Source: Agaricus subrufescens (Eukaryota; Basidiomycota; Agaricomycetes; Agaricales; Agaricaceae). From it: a stretch of 64,000 nucleotides of DNA. The stretch covers positions 1,612,001 to 1,676,000 of the forward strand of contig CM057062.1 in NCBI GenBank assembly GCA_029945375.1, read 5' to 3'. A program made the translations under genes and the position numbers. Below, piece by piece: positions 22,152 to 33,134 of this stretch. How positions within the stretch are numbered: the first letter of the stretch is position 1; each line of letters begins with the position of its first letter. The notes beneath the pieces are model-generated. The model made no database searches. It was not told where the DNA came from and saw only the letters and a list, made by a program, of their open reading frames with translations.

Positions 22152-22971
22152 TTACTCAACTTTCATCACAGATCTGACCCTGAGCGCTCTGACCTGTCTC
22201 TTCAGGTTCAACCATATGGTGACACCAAAGATGAAGGTGGTTATAGTATAAGCTATCTGGTTCGGGCTTAGCCCTTCTGCGGAGGAGAATAATGAAGGAG
22301 ACTCACTGCGAGGTCACGTCGCATCTGATGTTTGCGGCTGAGATGAGCCGCATACATTGCTTCGGGTACATGCAGAAATGCGCCAAACCACAAGATTTCC
22401 TTGAGGCAACTCTCGAGCAGGCCACCCAGGGTTATAAAGAGATAAATTGCTCGCGGTACGCGTTCAGGTGAGTAAACGCAAAGTGCCGTCCAAATGGGGG
22501 CACTGATGCTAATGAAAGCAATCCAAGGGAAGTAGAATTCGGTGACCCGAGGAGGTTTGATCTGTATTCATAAAATAGAAATCATTGCATGTTCGCAGAT
22601 AAGTGGTTCATAAATAGCTCACGATGCCCAGTCCCTCCTCAGCTAAGGCTTTCATCACCAAAAGTCTAGGCTTTATATCCGCGTGGGTTTTCAGGGATGG
22701 GCTGATAGGTACATGCACATAGGTATCGCCACCAGCCTTGAAGGTGCATTTCAAAGTCATACCCTAGAAAAATAATTAGTTTAATCAATGGTATAAAACT
22801 CTGGGCTTACTGCACCTTGCGGTCAATATGGGTCAAATCTGCCGAGCTCATAAGCTCTGACACATTCCCGTACCATTTGGCATAGGCAACAAGTGTCTCT
22901 GGATGCTTCGATGTGTGCGTTCGTAGAAAATCGCGAGCAGCCTCTGCGACTGGATCAGAGTAGGTAGGCAT
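22152..22971 (-). CDS. DUF2470-domain membrane protein, copy 1
   Basis: Starts at ATG 22971 with MPTYSDPVAEAARDFLRTHT, then 'HPETLVAYAKWYGNVSEL', 'DLTHIDRK', 'GMTLKCTFKAGGDTYVHV' and 'DIKPRLLVMKALAEEGLG'. An intron follows, then hydrophobic segments ('FYFPWIAFISISAPIWTAL', 'IYLFITLGGLLESCLKEI') and 'FLHVPEAMYAAHLSRKH'. The final exon, entered at an acceptor before ATAGCTTAT, gives 'TITTFIFGVTIWLNLKRQV' and ends with a stop at 22152-22154. It has the same architecture as the gene at 60908-61711 and is a diverged paralogue. DUF2470 is found in haem-utilisation and split-barrel proteins. Here it sits in front of several membrane helices; function unknown. Convergent with the Rieske-DUF455 gene. 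Confidence 0.78.
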
Positions 22972-23137
22972 GGTGGTTGAGGTTCGGTTTCCCAGTGAAA
23001 AGAGTTGTTATAGGTTTTTCGAAAAGCCTCTGAAGGCTGAAATAACTAGAGTTATTAGTTTCATAACGATGGTATGATGAGAAGTCCTGAGTCCATCTGG
23101 TGTGCATGAATTCCCCGATATTGATTGCGCTTTCACA

Positions 23138-24056
23138 GACCGAATGGGGAAAATTACCATATGGGAAAGTAATACATTGACTGTTGGTCCATTTTCGCGT
23201 AGCTGTTCGTGTATGCTAGTTCTTATATGCACTAGATTCCCTCCTGTCTTTACTCTCCAGTCAGAAACTTGTCTTGTAATGGGAAGCAGTTTGATGTAAC
23301 CCACCCATGGAGGTGTGGGCAAAAGCATTCTTGTGCAAGAGATCGATGCTCTAGACGGTATCACGAGGCATTCCTGTACGGAGAAATTTATTTTAGTGCA
23401 TATTAAAACAATTTTACGGGTAATAGTATGGATAATTAACGCCACGAATGAATTTTCTTGCTTGTCATATAGCCAAAGCACCCTCAATTGGGTTGTCTGC
23501 GTAACTCAATTTCGCTGGATTGAAATTGCATCAGTATTTTCGCCATTACTCTGTCTTCGCTTGCGCAAGCCGAAACGTGAGAGAAAGTGACAAGAAGCTG
23601 TCCCCGTATCCTAGGCCCGGATGGAAGATTTACAAAGGCTTACCTCCTGTGGGCACATGGCAAGCCGAAGTATATTAACAATGTGTAACATAAGTTCCCG
23701 AGCGTTTCGGGATCATCATTCTTCGTCATCATATCACACAGATATCACATTAGTGTCATAGGACATTGTTCTCCTGTTTCAGCCTTTCACTTGTGTTACA
23801 CATTGTACCTATACATCTCGAGCAGTGAAGACCGAGACCCATCGGAATATCCCGATCATTGGCGTTAATCGATCAGGAGGATTACTGGTACTATGTCTGT
23901 GAGCGTAGCTCTGCTTTCCGGATGACGCTAACATGCTGGAAACTGTCGCTTTGCTGAGGTCCGCAGCCGTGAGCTCGCGAGTAGCGCCTTGTATCCAACC
24001 TCCCATAGGCACTAATACTGATGACGCTGAGAAACAGATATCCCATGGTTCAACGC
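23138..24056 (+). pseudogene. Decayed MTO1 copy (fragments)
   Basis: Three collinear pieces match the intact MTO1 gene downstream: 23138-23370 (its promoter, first exon and the 'VGK...DALDG' region), about 23484-23535 (the '[13 protein letters not shown]' exon) and about 23918-24056 (a late exon and intron). The FAD-binding 'GGGHAGCE' segment and most other exons are missing and frames are broken. This is a dead duplicate lying between DUF2470 copy 1 and P450 copy 1. Confidence 0.8.
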
Positions 24057-24263
24057 ACAAAAGGACAGGGTCTCGTTGAGTCGTTGCTGAGCCTTCGATC
24101 GCGTGATCCTTGACTAAGGTTACTCGACAAACCTCTCTACCCCTAAAAATATATTGGCTCCTAAAATAGTTTCAACACTCAGGGGTGTTTACTATTGATA
24201 ACAAAGTTCAATTGTATAAATTGTATAAAGGAGAGAAACCCGATTCTGAACTCGTAATTTGCG

Positions 24264-26672
24264 ATGTGGTTCACCCTCCTATCATTGCTCACTGTCGTCT
24301 ACATCATCAAGAAGATTGTAACCTTCAGGCGACTGGCTCGTAGTCTTGGGTACGTAGAAGCTGCATCGCTGACTCGCCAACTTGTTCAATTCCCGTTGAA
24401 ATACTCCTTCAGTGACCTCCCAGGTCATCGCACTCTGATCGGCTTTGGTGTTGTTGGAAGTTTGTTTCCGAAATTTCCTGGCATATCCATAGGAAGAAAT
24501 CCCTTTTTCGATGAGAAACACTCTGGTACCTCAGCCGTTCCGTTACCTGATGCACGAGCTCAATTCTAGGCCAAATTTAGTGTTCGCTTGGGCTGGCTGC
24601 GACATTGTGACACATGTCAGCGCGTTTCCTAGCAAAGCAGATTTGGTGGTTGCAGATGCCGCTGTCGCGAAGGTACTATATTATTTTATGCAAGTGCATA
24701 TGATGATTTGTAGAGTCGCTTATACTGTTTGTTTCACTTTTAGGAGGTTACTTCCTCTCGGTCGAGATTTCCCAAACCAATAGCGCTCTATACCCCATTC
24801 TTAGCATTTGGTCCGAATCTCCTGGCATCAGAGGGAGACGTCTGGAAGAGGTACCGCAAAATCGCTTCACCCGCCTTTTCCGAGGTATAGTTTAGAACAG
24901 TGTTGACACCGCGACATGACTTGTAACTTCTTTTCACCAGAAAAACAATAAACTCGTATGGGATGAAGCAGTTTTACTTATGCGAGACCTGTTTAGTACT
25001 GGTTGGGAAAATCAGAAAGAAATTAGTGTTGATAACTGCCTCGATCTAACTATTACAGTGCGTCTTCGTTAATTTCCATTCATTGCAAGCAATGCTGAAA
25101 AGCGTGACCAGTTATCACTCTATCTGATCTCTACTGCTGGTTTCGGTCGCAGAATGACTTGGAAAGAATACAGGTCCGTTCCTTCGGGTCATCCAATATC
25201 ATTCGAGACTTGTATGCATATTGTCACAACATATGTCATACCCAAAATACTTCTCCCGGGTTGGGCCATGGAATTGACGAACAAGACAAGAGAGATTGAA
25301 ACAGGTTTTAAAGAGCTCAGAGTAAGTACCTTCCTGGTGAATGATAATATTTATTTGAAATTAACAAAATGCTTTTTGTAGTCATATATGATCGAGATGA
25401 TTGAGGATAAGAAGAATTCAGAAGTCAAGCGGCATGATCTGCTCAGTAATTTTTTGGCTGCAAATGCCAGTGAAACTGAAACTGCGAGCCTGAGCGCTGA
25501 TGAAGTTATTAGTATGTCTTTTCGTTGGTGTACCGTAGGCACCACGCTGACTATGTGTAGGCAACATTTACATCTTTCTCTTGGCTGGTCATGAGGTGCG
25601 TTCGACTTCCTTCGATCTTTTTTTGGGTAACCACGCATGCTCTTTTACGCATATCACAGACTACAGCACACTCGCTTGCTTTTGTTTTTGGCCTTCTCGC
25701 ACTTTATCAGGACGAACAAGAGAAATTGTATCAGCATATCAAATCTGTTGTCAAGGATCCTCAGGCGCCCGTAATTATTTTTACCTCTCGATCTTCTGCC
25801 ACTGACGGTCACCTATCTTAAATCCATATAACCAGACATATAGTGAAATGTCCCTTTTAACACGATCTTTGGCGTATGTAACTCTCCCCACGTTCTTGCT
25901 TCACAGTTCAAGTTTGGCTCACCCTGGATCTATATTACATGTAGTGTGTTCTATGAGGCTCTACGAATGCTTCCTGTCGTGTGTATTCTTCAAACCCCTC
26001 ATTTCATTAATAGAGAATTTGATCATATGAACTTACTTTCAAGGGGACATTTATACCTAAAATTAGCACTGAAGACACCAAGTTCACTACCACTAATGCC
26101 AAAGGTGAAACAGTAGTAGTACCAGTACCGAAAGGTACAGAAATCTATCTCCACACAGTTGGATTGCATTACAATCGTGCGTACTTTTGCCCCTTCTCAC
26201 ATCCAAGGAAAAACTAAATTTTACGTTTCTTTTCTTCGGTTTGCTAGCAAAATATTGGAAGGATCCGTTTTCTTACAATCCTGATAGATTCATGCAACCT
26301 GATTGGAACAAGGATGCATTTATACCGTTCAGTGCTGGCGCTACAAGTTGTGTGGGACGAAAGTGCGTCAACGGTTGTCAATTTAAAATTCTTTCAAGCG
26401 TTGACGGGATAAACGACGATAGGTTCGCAGAAATCGAGAGTGTGGTGGCTATTACTATGCTAGTCTCTCAATACAAAATCACGGTGAAAGAGGAGCCTCG
26501 TTTTGCTGGCGAGACTTGGGAAGAAAAGAAGGAGAGAGTCTTGAAATACACCAGGGTGACAACGATAAAGTACGTCTGAGGACATGTTGGTTCTGTTATG
26601 TGGCAGATCTGACATACGGTGAAATATTATAGGCCGGTGCGAGTCCCTCTGACGTTCACGCGGAGAACGTGA
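24264..26672 (+). CDS. Cytochrome P450, copy 1 (haem-motif Arg replaced)
   Basis: About 14 exons with short introns; all junctions can be joined in frame to a stop at 26670-26672. Starts MWFTLLSLLTVVYIIKK, an ER membrane anchor. Landmarks: 'WKRYRKIASPAFSE' (C-helix), 'NIYIFLLAGHETTAHS' (I-helix, AGxET), 'FYEALRM' (ExxR), 'DPFSYNPDRFM' (PERF-like) and the Cys-ligand loop 'FSAGATSCVG'. In the consensus FxxGxRxCxG the Arg that contacts a haem propionate is Thr here, whereas copy 2 keeps Arg. The reading frame is otherwise intact. Likely a microsomal monooxygenase of the expanded basidiomycete P450 set; substrate unknown. Closely related to the gene at 33135-35518 in exon layout and sequence. Confidence 0.88.
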
Positions 26673-26888
26673 AGAGGCATGTATGTAGCGGAGTAGCGAC
26701 ATAGGATCGTTCGTCGGTGGTCGAGAGAAACTATTACCTAGTCTCAGATATTTGTTGCGCGCGAACTCTGTATCAAAGATTCGAAGAGTTTACAGCATTG
26801 AGTATTAATAGACCGAATGGGTACAATTACTATATGGGGAAGTACATGGGCTATTGGCCCATTTTCGCGGAATTGTTCATGCTGCGTT

Positions 26889-29757
26889 CATGCTAGCTCG
26901 TATATGCACTAGACGTCTTTCCTCGCGTCTTTACTCGACAGCGGGCAGCTTGTCTTATGACGGTAAGTAGCCATGCCACGCTTTGCCGAGTAGCTTGGGT
27001 TCAAAAAATTTCCAGTTTGTGTAATTGGTGGGGGGCATGCAGGCTGTGAAGCTGCTGCTGGCGCCGCAAGAGCAAGTGCTCGGACCCTTCTCCTTACCCA
27101 AAAGCTAGACAATATTGGAGAGCTATCATGTAATCCATCCATTGGAGGTGTGGGCAAAGGAACTCTAGTGCGGGAGGTCGATGCTTTAGACGGTATCATG
27201 GGGCGCGTCTCGGGCAAGTGAAGGACCCTTGTGAACTTGACGTTACGGGTACTGAATAGAAAGGTAGATAAGGCTGGCATCCAGTTCCAAATGCTCAATC
27301 ACTCCAAAGGGGCGGCGGTCTGGGTTAGTGATGAGAATCCCGACTTCCACCTACTCCGCTCATGTTTCGCTCATAGGGACCCAGGGCCCAGATAGACAGG
27401 ACTCTTTACAAGCGTCATATGCAGAAAGCACTTAACAACTATCCTGGTCTGGACATGAAAGCAGGGAGTGTCTTTGACCTGGTCCTGGATCAATCAATGA
27501 CCGAGGCAGGAAGGTGGGCTAAGGTGACTGGTGTGAGATTAGGTATGTCCTGTGGCCACAATTCCGTCAATATCTTCTAAAATGCTGTGTTTCTAGATAC
27601 GGGAGAAGTCATCAATTGTTCGCAGGTTGTCATTTGTACCGGAACATTTCTGGGTGGGGAAATCCATATCGGTACGTCTTCGAATCGTTCTACTAGTGCA
27701 ATTATTGATCGCTATCGCTAGGAATGAAACGTTTCCCAGCTGGTCGTATTGGCGAAGCTCCATCGGTTGGGCTGTCTGCGTCGCTCAATTTCGCTGGATT
27801 CAAATTGGGCAGACTCCAAACTGGCACCCCGGCACGCTTGGACGGAAAGACGATTGACTTCTCAAATATGGCTAGACAAGATGGAGATCAAGTTCCTTCT
27901 CCTTTTAGCTTCTTAAACAAAGAAGTGGATAATGCTGTAAGTCATTCCGCCCCTTGCTTTTGCAGAAAACTGAGTGTACAGACAAGGATAACCAAATAGC
28001 GTGTTATCAAACAGCCACTACACTGGAAACGCATAAAATGGTCAAGGAGAGCCTGCATCTTAGTTGCCATATTCAGGAAACACGAAAAGGTGAGTTGTCC
28101 TAACAATACCTCCATTCTGCCTCTCAGTTTCGTTATGGTCATAGGACCTAGATATTGTCCATCAATCGAAGCAAAAGTATTGAGATTCGGTCATAAAGAC
28201 CATCACACCATCTGGTTAGAGCCAGAAGGATACGATTCCGGTAGGTTGTTTCTTTCCTAGTTGGTTCCCATTAATGTACTGGCCGTAGATGTAATCTACC
28301 CGAACGGCATCTCATGCAGCATGCCCGAGGAGCTACAGGAGCCCATGATGCGGACTATACCTGGCCTTGAAAACGTGAAAATGGTTCGACCCGCGTATGG
28401 TGTCGAATATGATCATGTTGATGCTCGAGAACTAGGGCGTACGTTGGCTTATTGAATGCCTATGCAGCCGTTGTCTTACTCGATTTTGTAGCGACGTTGG
28501 AGACTAAGCGTATTCAAGTACGGCGAGTTCGTCATATGCAACTTTCATGACACTAATCCTAGCTTAGGGTTTGTTCCTGGCTGGTCAAATTAATGGTGCG
28601 TTCATTCAAACAACGGTCTGAGCCACTGCTCACTAACTGGGCAGGGACCACTGGGTATGAGGAAGCTGCTGCGCAAGGGATTGTCGCCGGAATCAATGCT
28701 GGCCTTCGAGCGCTACATAAGCCCCCGTTTATCATCACTCGCGCGGACGGGTACACAGGGGTTATGATCGATGACCTCATCGTAAAAGGAGCCGAAGAGC
28801 CCTGTATGTGTTCCAGCACTTCGACTTGAGGGCTTCTTGGACTAATAGATGTGCAAAGACCGGATGTTTACATCGAGATCGGAGTATCGCATGACGATCA
28901 GAAGCGATAATGCTGACTTGAGGCTGACTGAAAAAGGTTGGTTCATATTGTTGGGAGATAGCGCCTCAAGCTCATACATGACTCTTAATAGGGAGAGCGG
29001 CCGGCATTGTGTCTGATGAACGTTGGTCTACATTCCAGAAGACGAAGGGTGAGATACAGGAAGCGGTCAGTTTGCTGAAGTCCGTAGCTCTGAGCCCACA
29101 GGTAGCGTCTTGCATTCAATTTCTCATAAACATCAATACTGAAGACACTGTAGAAATGGATTTCTTATGGGTTCAACGTTCAAAAGGATGGGGCACTGCG
29201 AAGGTACTTAGTAACCAGATTTATATAACGTTGCCGTCGGCTAAAATGTCTCGAACAGTGCATACGAGATGCTCAGATATCCCCGAATCACGTCGACCCA
29301 ACTTATTCCCGTAGTAGAGGGGCTAGGAAAGATTGACCCCCACATACTTTCACGTGTGGATATCGATGGTTCGTGTTCCTGTTCATACTCCACAAAATTG
29401 ATCTTTCAGCTAAATTTGAGATGTCGGAACTTCACTAGGTCGTTACAGTGCCCATCTTCTTCGTCAGGAAGCAGACCTTCGCATATTCATGGAAGATGAA
29501 TCGCTCTTACTAGATCCACAGATGGATTATTCTGAGGTGGCCGGTTTAAGCTCTGAAGTCAGAGAGAGACTGTTTGCTGTGCGCCCTACCACCGTCGTAT
29601 GTGGTTTTCGCATTGGTCTTTCGATTATGTGGGTATTGATGGTTCTCTATTGTAGGGTGCTGCCAAGCGAATGGAGGGTATGACGCCTACCTCTATCGTT
29701 TATCTCTTGAGGCATGCAAAAAGAACTTGGAAACCGGAGAGCATGGCTATAAGTTAG
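26889..29757 (+). CDS. MTO1: MTO1, mitochondrial tRNA U34 modification enzyme
   Basis: Start ATG 26889 gives [19 protein letters not shown], a clear mitochondrial targeting peptide. It is followed by the FAD-binding motif '[17 protein letters not shown]' and the MnmG signatures '[20 protein letters not shown]', '[11 protein letters not shown]', '[15 protein letters not shown]', '[13 protein letters not shown]', '[20 protein letters not shown]', '[19 protein letters not shown]' and '[19 protein letters not shown]'. The C-terminal domain ends '…[12 protein letters not shown]' at 29757. With its GTPase partner (MSS1/GTPBP3) it installs carboxymethylaminomethyl or taurinomethyl-type groups on wobble uridine 34 of mitochondrial tRNAs. 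About a dozen short introns. A broken copy lies about 3.7 kb upstream, on the far side of P450 copy 1. Confidence 0.92.
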
Positions 29758-30081
29758 CGTGTTCTATCCACCACGTCGTGAGACGGTTATAGGGTGCTCG
29801 AATGTGATTGCCAAGGGTTGGCTATAGTAGCTTGCACGCTAGTTGGCCTTGTTAGTTGAAGTCAGGTTGCGGGGTTTAGACACCCGTGGTTTCGGCGGAA
29901 TGTTGGTGAATGGACGTCCGTGATGTGACCCCGGACTCGGACTCGGACACGGCACCGATGTAAACCAAACTGATGCTCCAGTGTTATATCGTGTAATATC
30001 TAATCAAAAATACATAGATTCATTAATAGGGAGTCGAGTGAAATGTCGGATGTTGGGATCATCGGGGCCCGCGTCCCCCTG
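29758..30081. other. Convergent intergenic region
   Basis: Shared 3' flank of MTO1 (+) and the sugar transporter (-). It contains a short repeat of GGACTC/CGGACAC units around 29934-29955. No gene seen. Confidence 0.5.
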
Positions 30082-32156
30082 TCATAATGATTTCCTTCGG
30101 CTTCTATCCGCATCTATGAATCTCTGAGGTCTCTCGACTTGTATTGCCTCCTTGTGTTTGAATACGAACACCATGCCCTTGTTCTCGTGATATAGTTTAT
30201 CTATGTCTTCTAAATGTCGATTGGCAGTCTCGGGATAGACAAGCCAGACAAGCTGATATAAGTTAGCAGGTTGACTTGGAAGGATAGAGTTGCCGATGAC
30301 TTACCGGAACGAAAGCAAGGTTGAAGACAGCCCAGATGATGTAGAATTTCCATCCGAGGGTGGCGATACCTATGGGCGTGATCTGTACGACAATATAATT
30401 TGATATCCTGAAAATTGAATGAGAATGAAACTCCACTGTCAACGCCGATCACTATGAACGCACCAGTTAGAAGCCGTTCCTATGGCGGCACCTTTGGTCC
30501 TCATAGAAAGACTGTTGATTTCGGTAGGGTATAGCCATGGGACTCCCTGGAAGTACGTTCAGCGTGTTTCAAGTCTGAATGACAAATGGGCCAATCACCT
30601 GCCAACAGATTCCGAAAAATATGTAGTAGATAAAAAAGAAAAGAGTAGCACCTGCGCCATATTTTGAACCAAAGACTGGATCATCTGCACCGGAGAGTAA
30701 GGCTGTGATGAAAATGTAACAGACGCATTGTCCTGCTGCACCCCACATCATGAGTTTCCTGCGCCCAGCTCTTTCGACAAGGACGAGGCCGAAGAAAGCG
30801 AACACGAGGTAAGAGACGGAGTTGCATGCTGCGAGGAAGCGGGAAAGGTTGTTTGAAAGGCCTACAGAGTCTTGAAGAACGAGTGGGAGGCTAAGTATAT
30901 CTGATTATTAATCAGGTGAAGGACTAGAGAGATTCACTTACTAGTAACTTGTGACGTTGATTCCTACGAGTTGCTGCATCAACTGTGTGCCTGATATAAA
31001 GTTCAGTCGGAAATCCAGCCCCCCCGTTATAGGATAGACATACCTGCTCCCAGGACCAATCTTTGTATCATGCCTGTATCTCCAGTATCCCCTCGCATGA
31101 CGTCCTTCCAGCTGGGAGATGTCTCGTTCTCAATCCTGACAGCTTCCAAAATCTCGTTCTTCTGGGCTATAATATACTCGTCCCTTGCGGTTGCGCTACC
31201 ACCTTCCAGGGCGACCAGTACGTTGACTCCCTCCTCTTCGTGGCCGTGAGCAAGAAGCCAGCGGGGACTTTCGGGAAGCCATGGCACTGTGCAGATTAGG
31301 ACAATGGAGAAGGCGAGCTGAAAGGCGATAGGAAAGCGCCAGGCGAGGCTTCCGTCAATGAAACTGAAGCCATAGGTCATCCAATTACTTAGTGAGAATC
31401 CTGCAATATTCATACTGGAAGTTCGTTAACAAATTGATTCTGTAGCAAGAAATAATATACAGACATCATTGAGAAGACGACTAGTTTTCCTCGCCATGAC
31501 GGCTTCGAGGTTTCGCTCTGCCAGACCGGAGCTGTGGCCGTGTTAATGCTGTATGGACAAAAACGTCAGACACATGTGGGGCAGAATAATCGCCGGACAC
31601 GGACCCATTTCCGAAGCCTACAAATGTTAGCAGGAGATGGCGAAGGAAACAGTATTGACCTACCTGTAATTATTCTTGCTATGATTATTTGTGCAACGGA
31701 GAAGGAATAGGTTTGGAAGATGGCCCCCACGGACATGATAATGATGCCGACGATAAATGTTTTCTTTCTCCCCAATTGTTCGCCTAGAAGGTGTTACAGA
31801 GGTGTTTGACACGGGAGTGAAGAATATCTACCAAAGACGAAAGTTGATATAGCGCCAAGGAAACTAGCAAGTTCGTAATTTAGGGATCGAGAACTCGAAA
31901 GCATAGAGTTCATAGGCTTACCAGCCAATATCGTATAATGATACAATAGTACCCTGTAAATTCGCATCAGGGTTACCCATTAGCTTCAGAAAGTCTGGTG
32001 TGACGATGATTCCACCAAATACGCCTTGATCATAACCTTGGAAAGTCCATGGAATCAAAGAAGGGACACCCAAAAAATCACCAGGTTCTCACCGAAAAGC
32101 GTCATCGCTGTCGTACATGCCACGGTGACCCAGATGTTGAGCTGGGTACCGGTCAT
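30082..32156 (-). CDS. MFS sugar (hexose) transporter
   Basis: Minus-strand multi-exon gene. The first recognised Met (32156) starts MTGTQLNIWVTVACTTAMTL, and the next exon gives 'GYDQGVFGGIIVTPDF' and 'GTIVSLYDIG'. Sugar-porter signatures follow: 'GRKKTFIVGIIIMSVGAIFQ', 'FSLSNWMTYGFSF', 'AWRFPIAFQLAFSIVL', 'PWLPESPRWLLAHGHEEEG', 'LVERAGRRKLMMWGA' and 'FFIYYIFFGICWQ'. The tail is 'VYPETANRHLEDIDKLYHEN' plus a basic C terminus ending at 30082. Twelve membrane helices are expected, importing hexose or related sugars by proton symport at the plasma membrane. An in-frame 'GQNPYFG' just upstream of the chosen Met resembles family N termini, so an unplaced 5' exon may exist. Confidence 0.85.
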
Positions 32157-33134
32157 ACCAAAATAGGGATTCTGGCCGGTGCTGCTGGCATCGGCAAGTC
32201 CTATGCTTTCCGTCTCGCGACCAAGGCCTGTGCTGTCATCGATGAGGAAATTTCAAAGTTCATGAGATATGGCACAGTATTCGAATTTGGGTAGGGAGTC
32301 CCGGAAGGTTGAGGAGTAAGGATTAATCACCTCGCTCCTGGTTGGGCTAATTCTGCCTCGTCATTTGCTAGCCTCTGGTACCCATAAGAGCTTGTAGCGG
32401 CCATGATCCTTAGTAGGATTGGGAGAACTGTTCTCGGACGGCGATAGATGCGCACACGAGATGGTCGGTAAAAGGGGAACGCAGTCAAGGGAGAGCCGAG
32501 TTGCCTACCAGGTGAGGAACTACGTCAGTGTCCGGATCAAAACACTTAAACGGACGGTAAGCACAAGATGCTTCTAAATTGGCTGCCACCTCTACCCCAA
32601 GTAGTTTGGGCTTCAAGTCTATGTTAAAGCCACAGTTGGCCCTCGCAAGGCTACGTACAGAAGAAAAGCATCAAATCGTGTGTTGACCAGATGACTTTCT
32701 CTGTCTGCGTATCGCACTGCGCGCTGCGCTGCGGCTGACCAAGCCAGCTACAAAAATATTCGACTTGGACATATCACAATCACGTATTTCCGTCTAACCA
32801 CATTCGTCTTTTGCGGCGCTTCATTCATAGTTTCATAGCGTGCGAACGAAAAGAGCCGGCATAAGATACCAAGGATGACACCCAGCGACTTACTGTTTAA
32901 ATGCAAATTCATCACCCTCTGAATGCATTCGAGGTCCTCGCCGAAATACTTCGACGCTCACTGCGACCTGCCTTCAACCACGTAATGCTTCACTGTCAGC
33001 AACATCACTCGGCAACTCTTTCCACTTCCTGAATGTACATCTGAAATAATTTTACCTACATACTCGGAGTATTGATGCTGCGGCTGAGTTTTATAAAAGA
33101 TGCAATTTTCAGATTTCTGGACTCATATTCCGCC
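32157..33134. other. Divergent intergenic region
   Basis: About 1 kb between transporter and P450 copy 2. Around 32902-32985 a plus frame reads 'HHPLNAFEVLAEILRRSL', resembling the start of an F-box ('LPPEILAEI') but ending quickly; possibly a relic. Otherwise promoter sequence. Confidence 0.35.
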
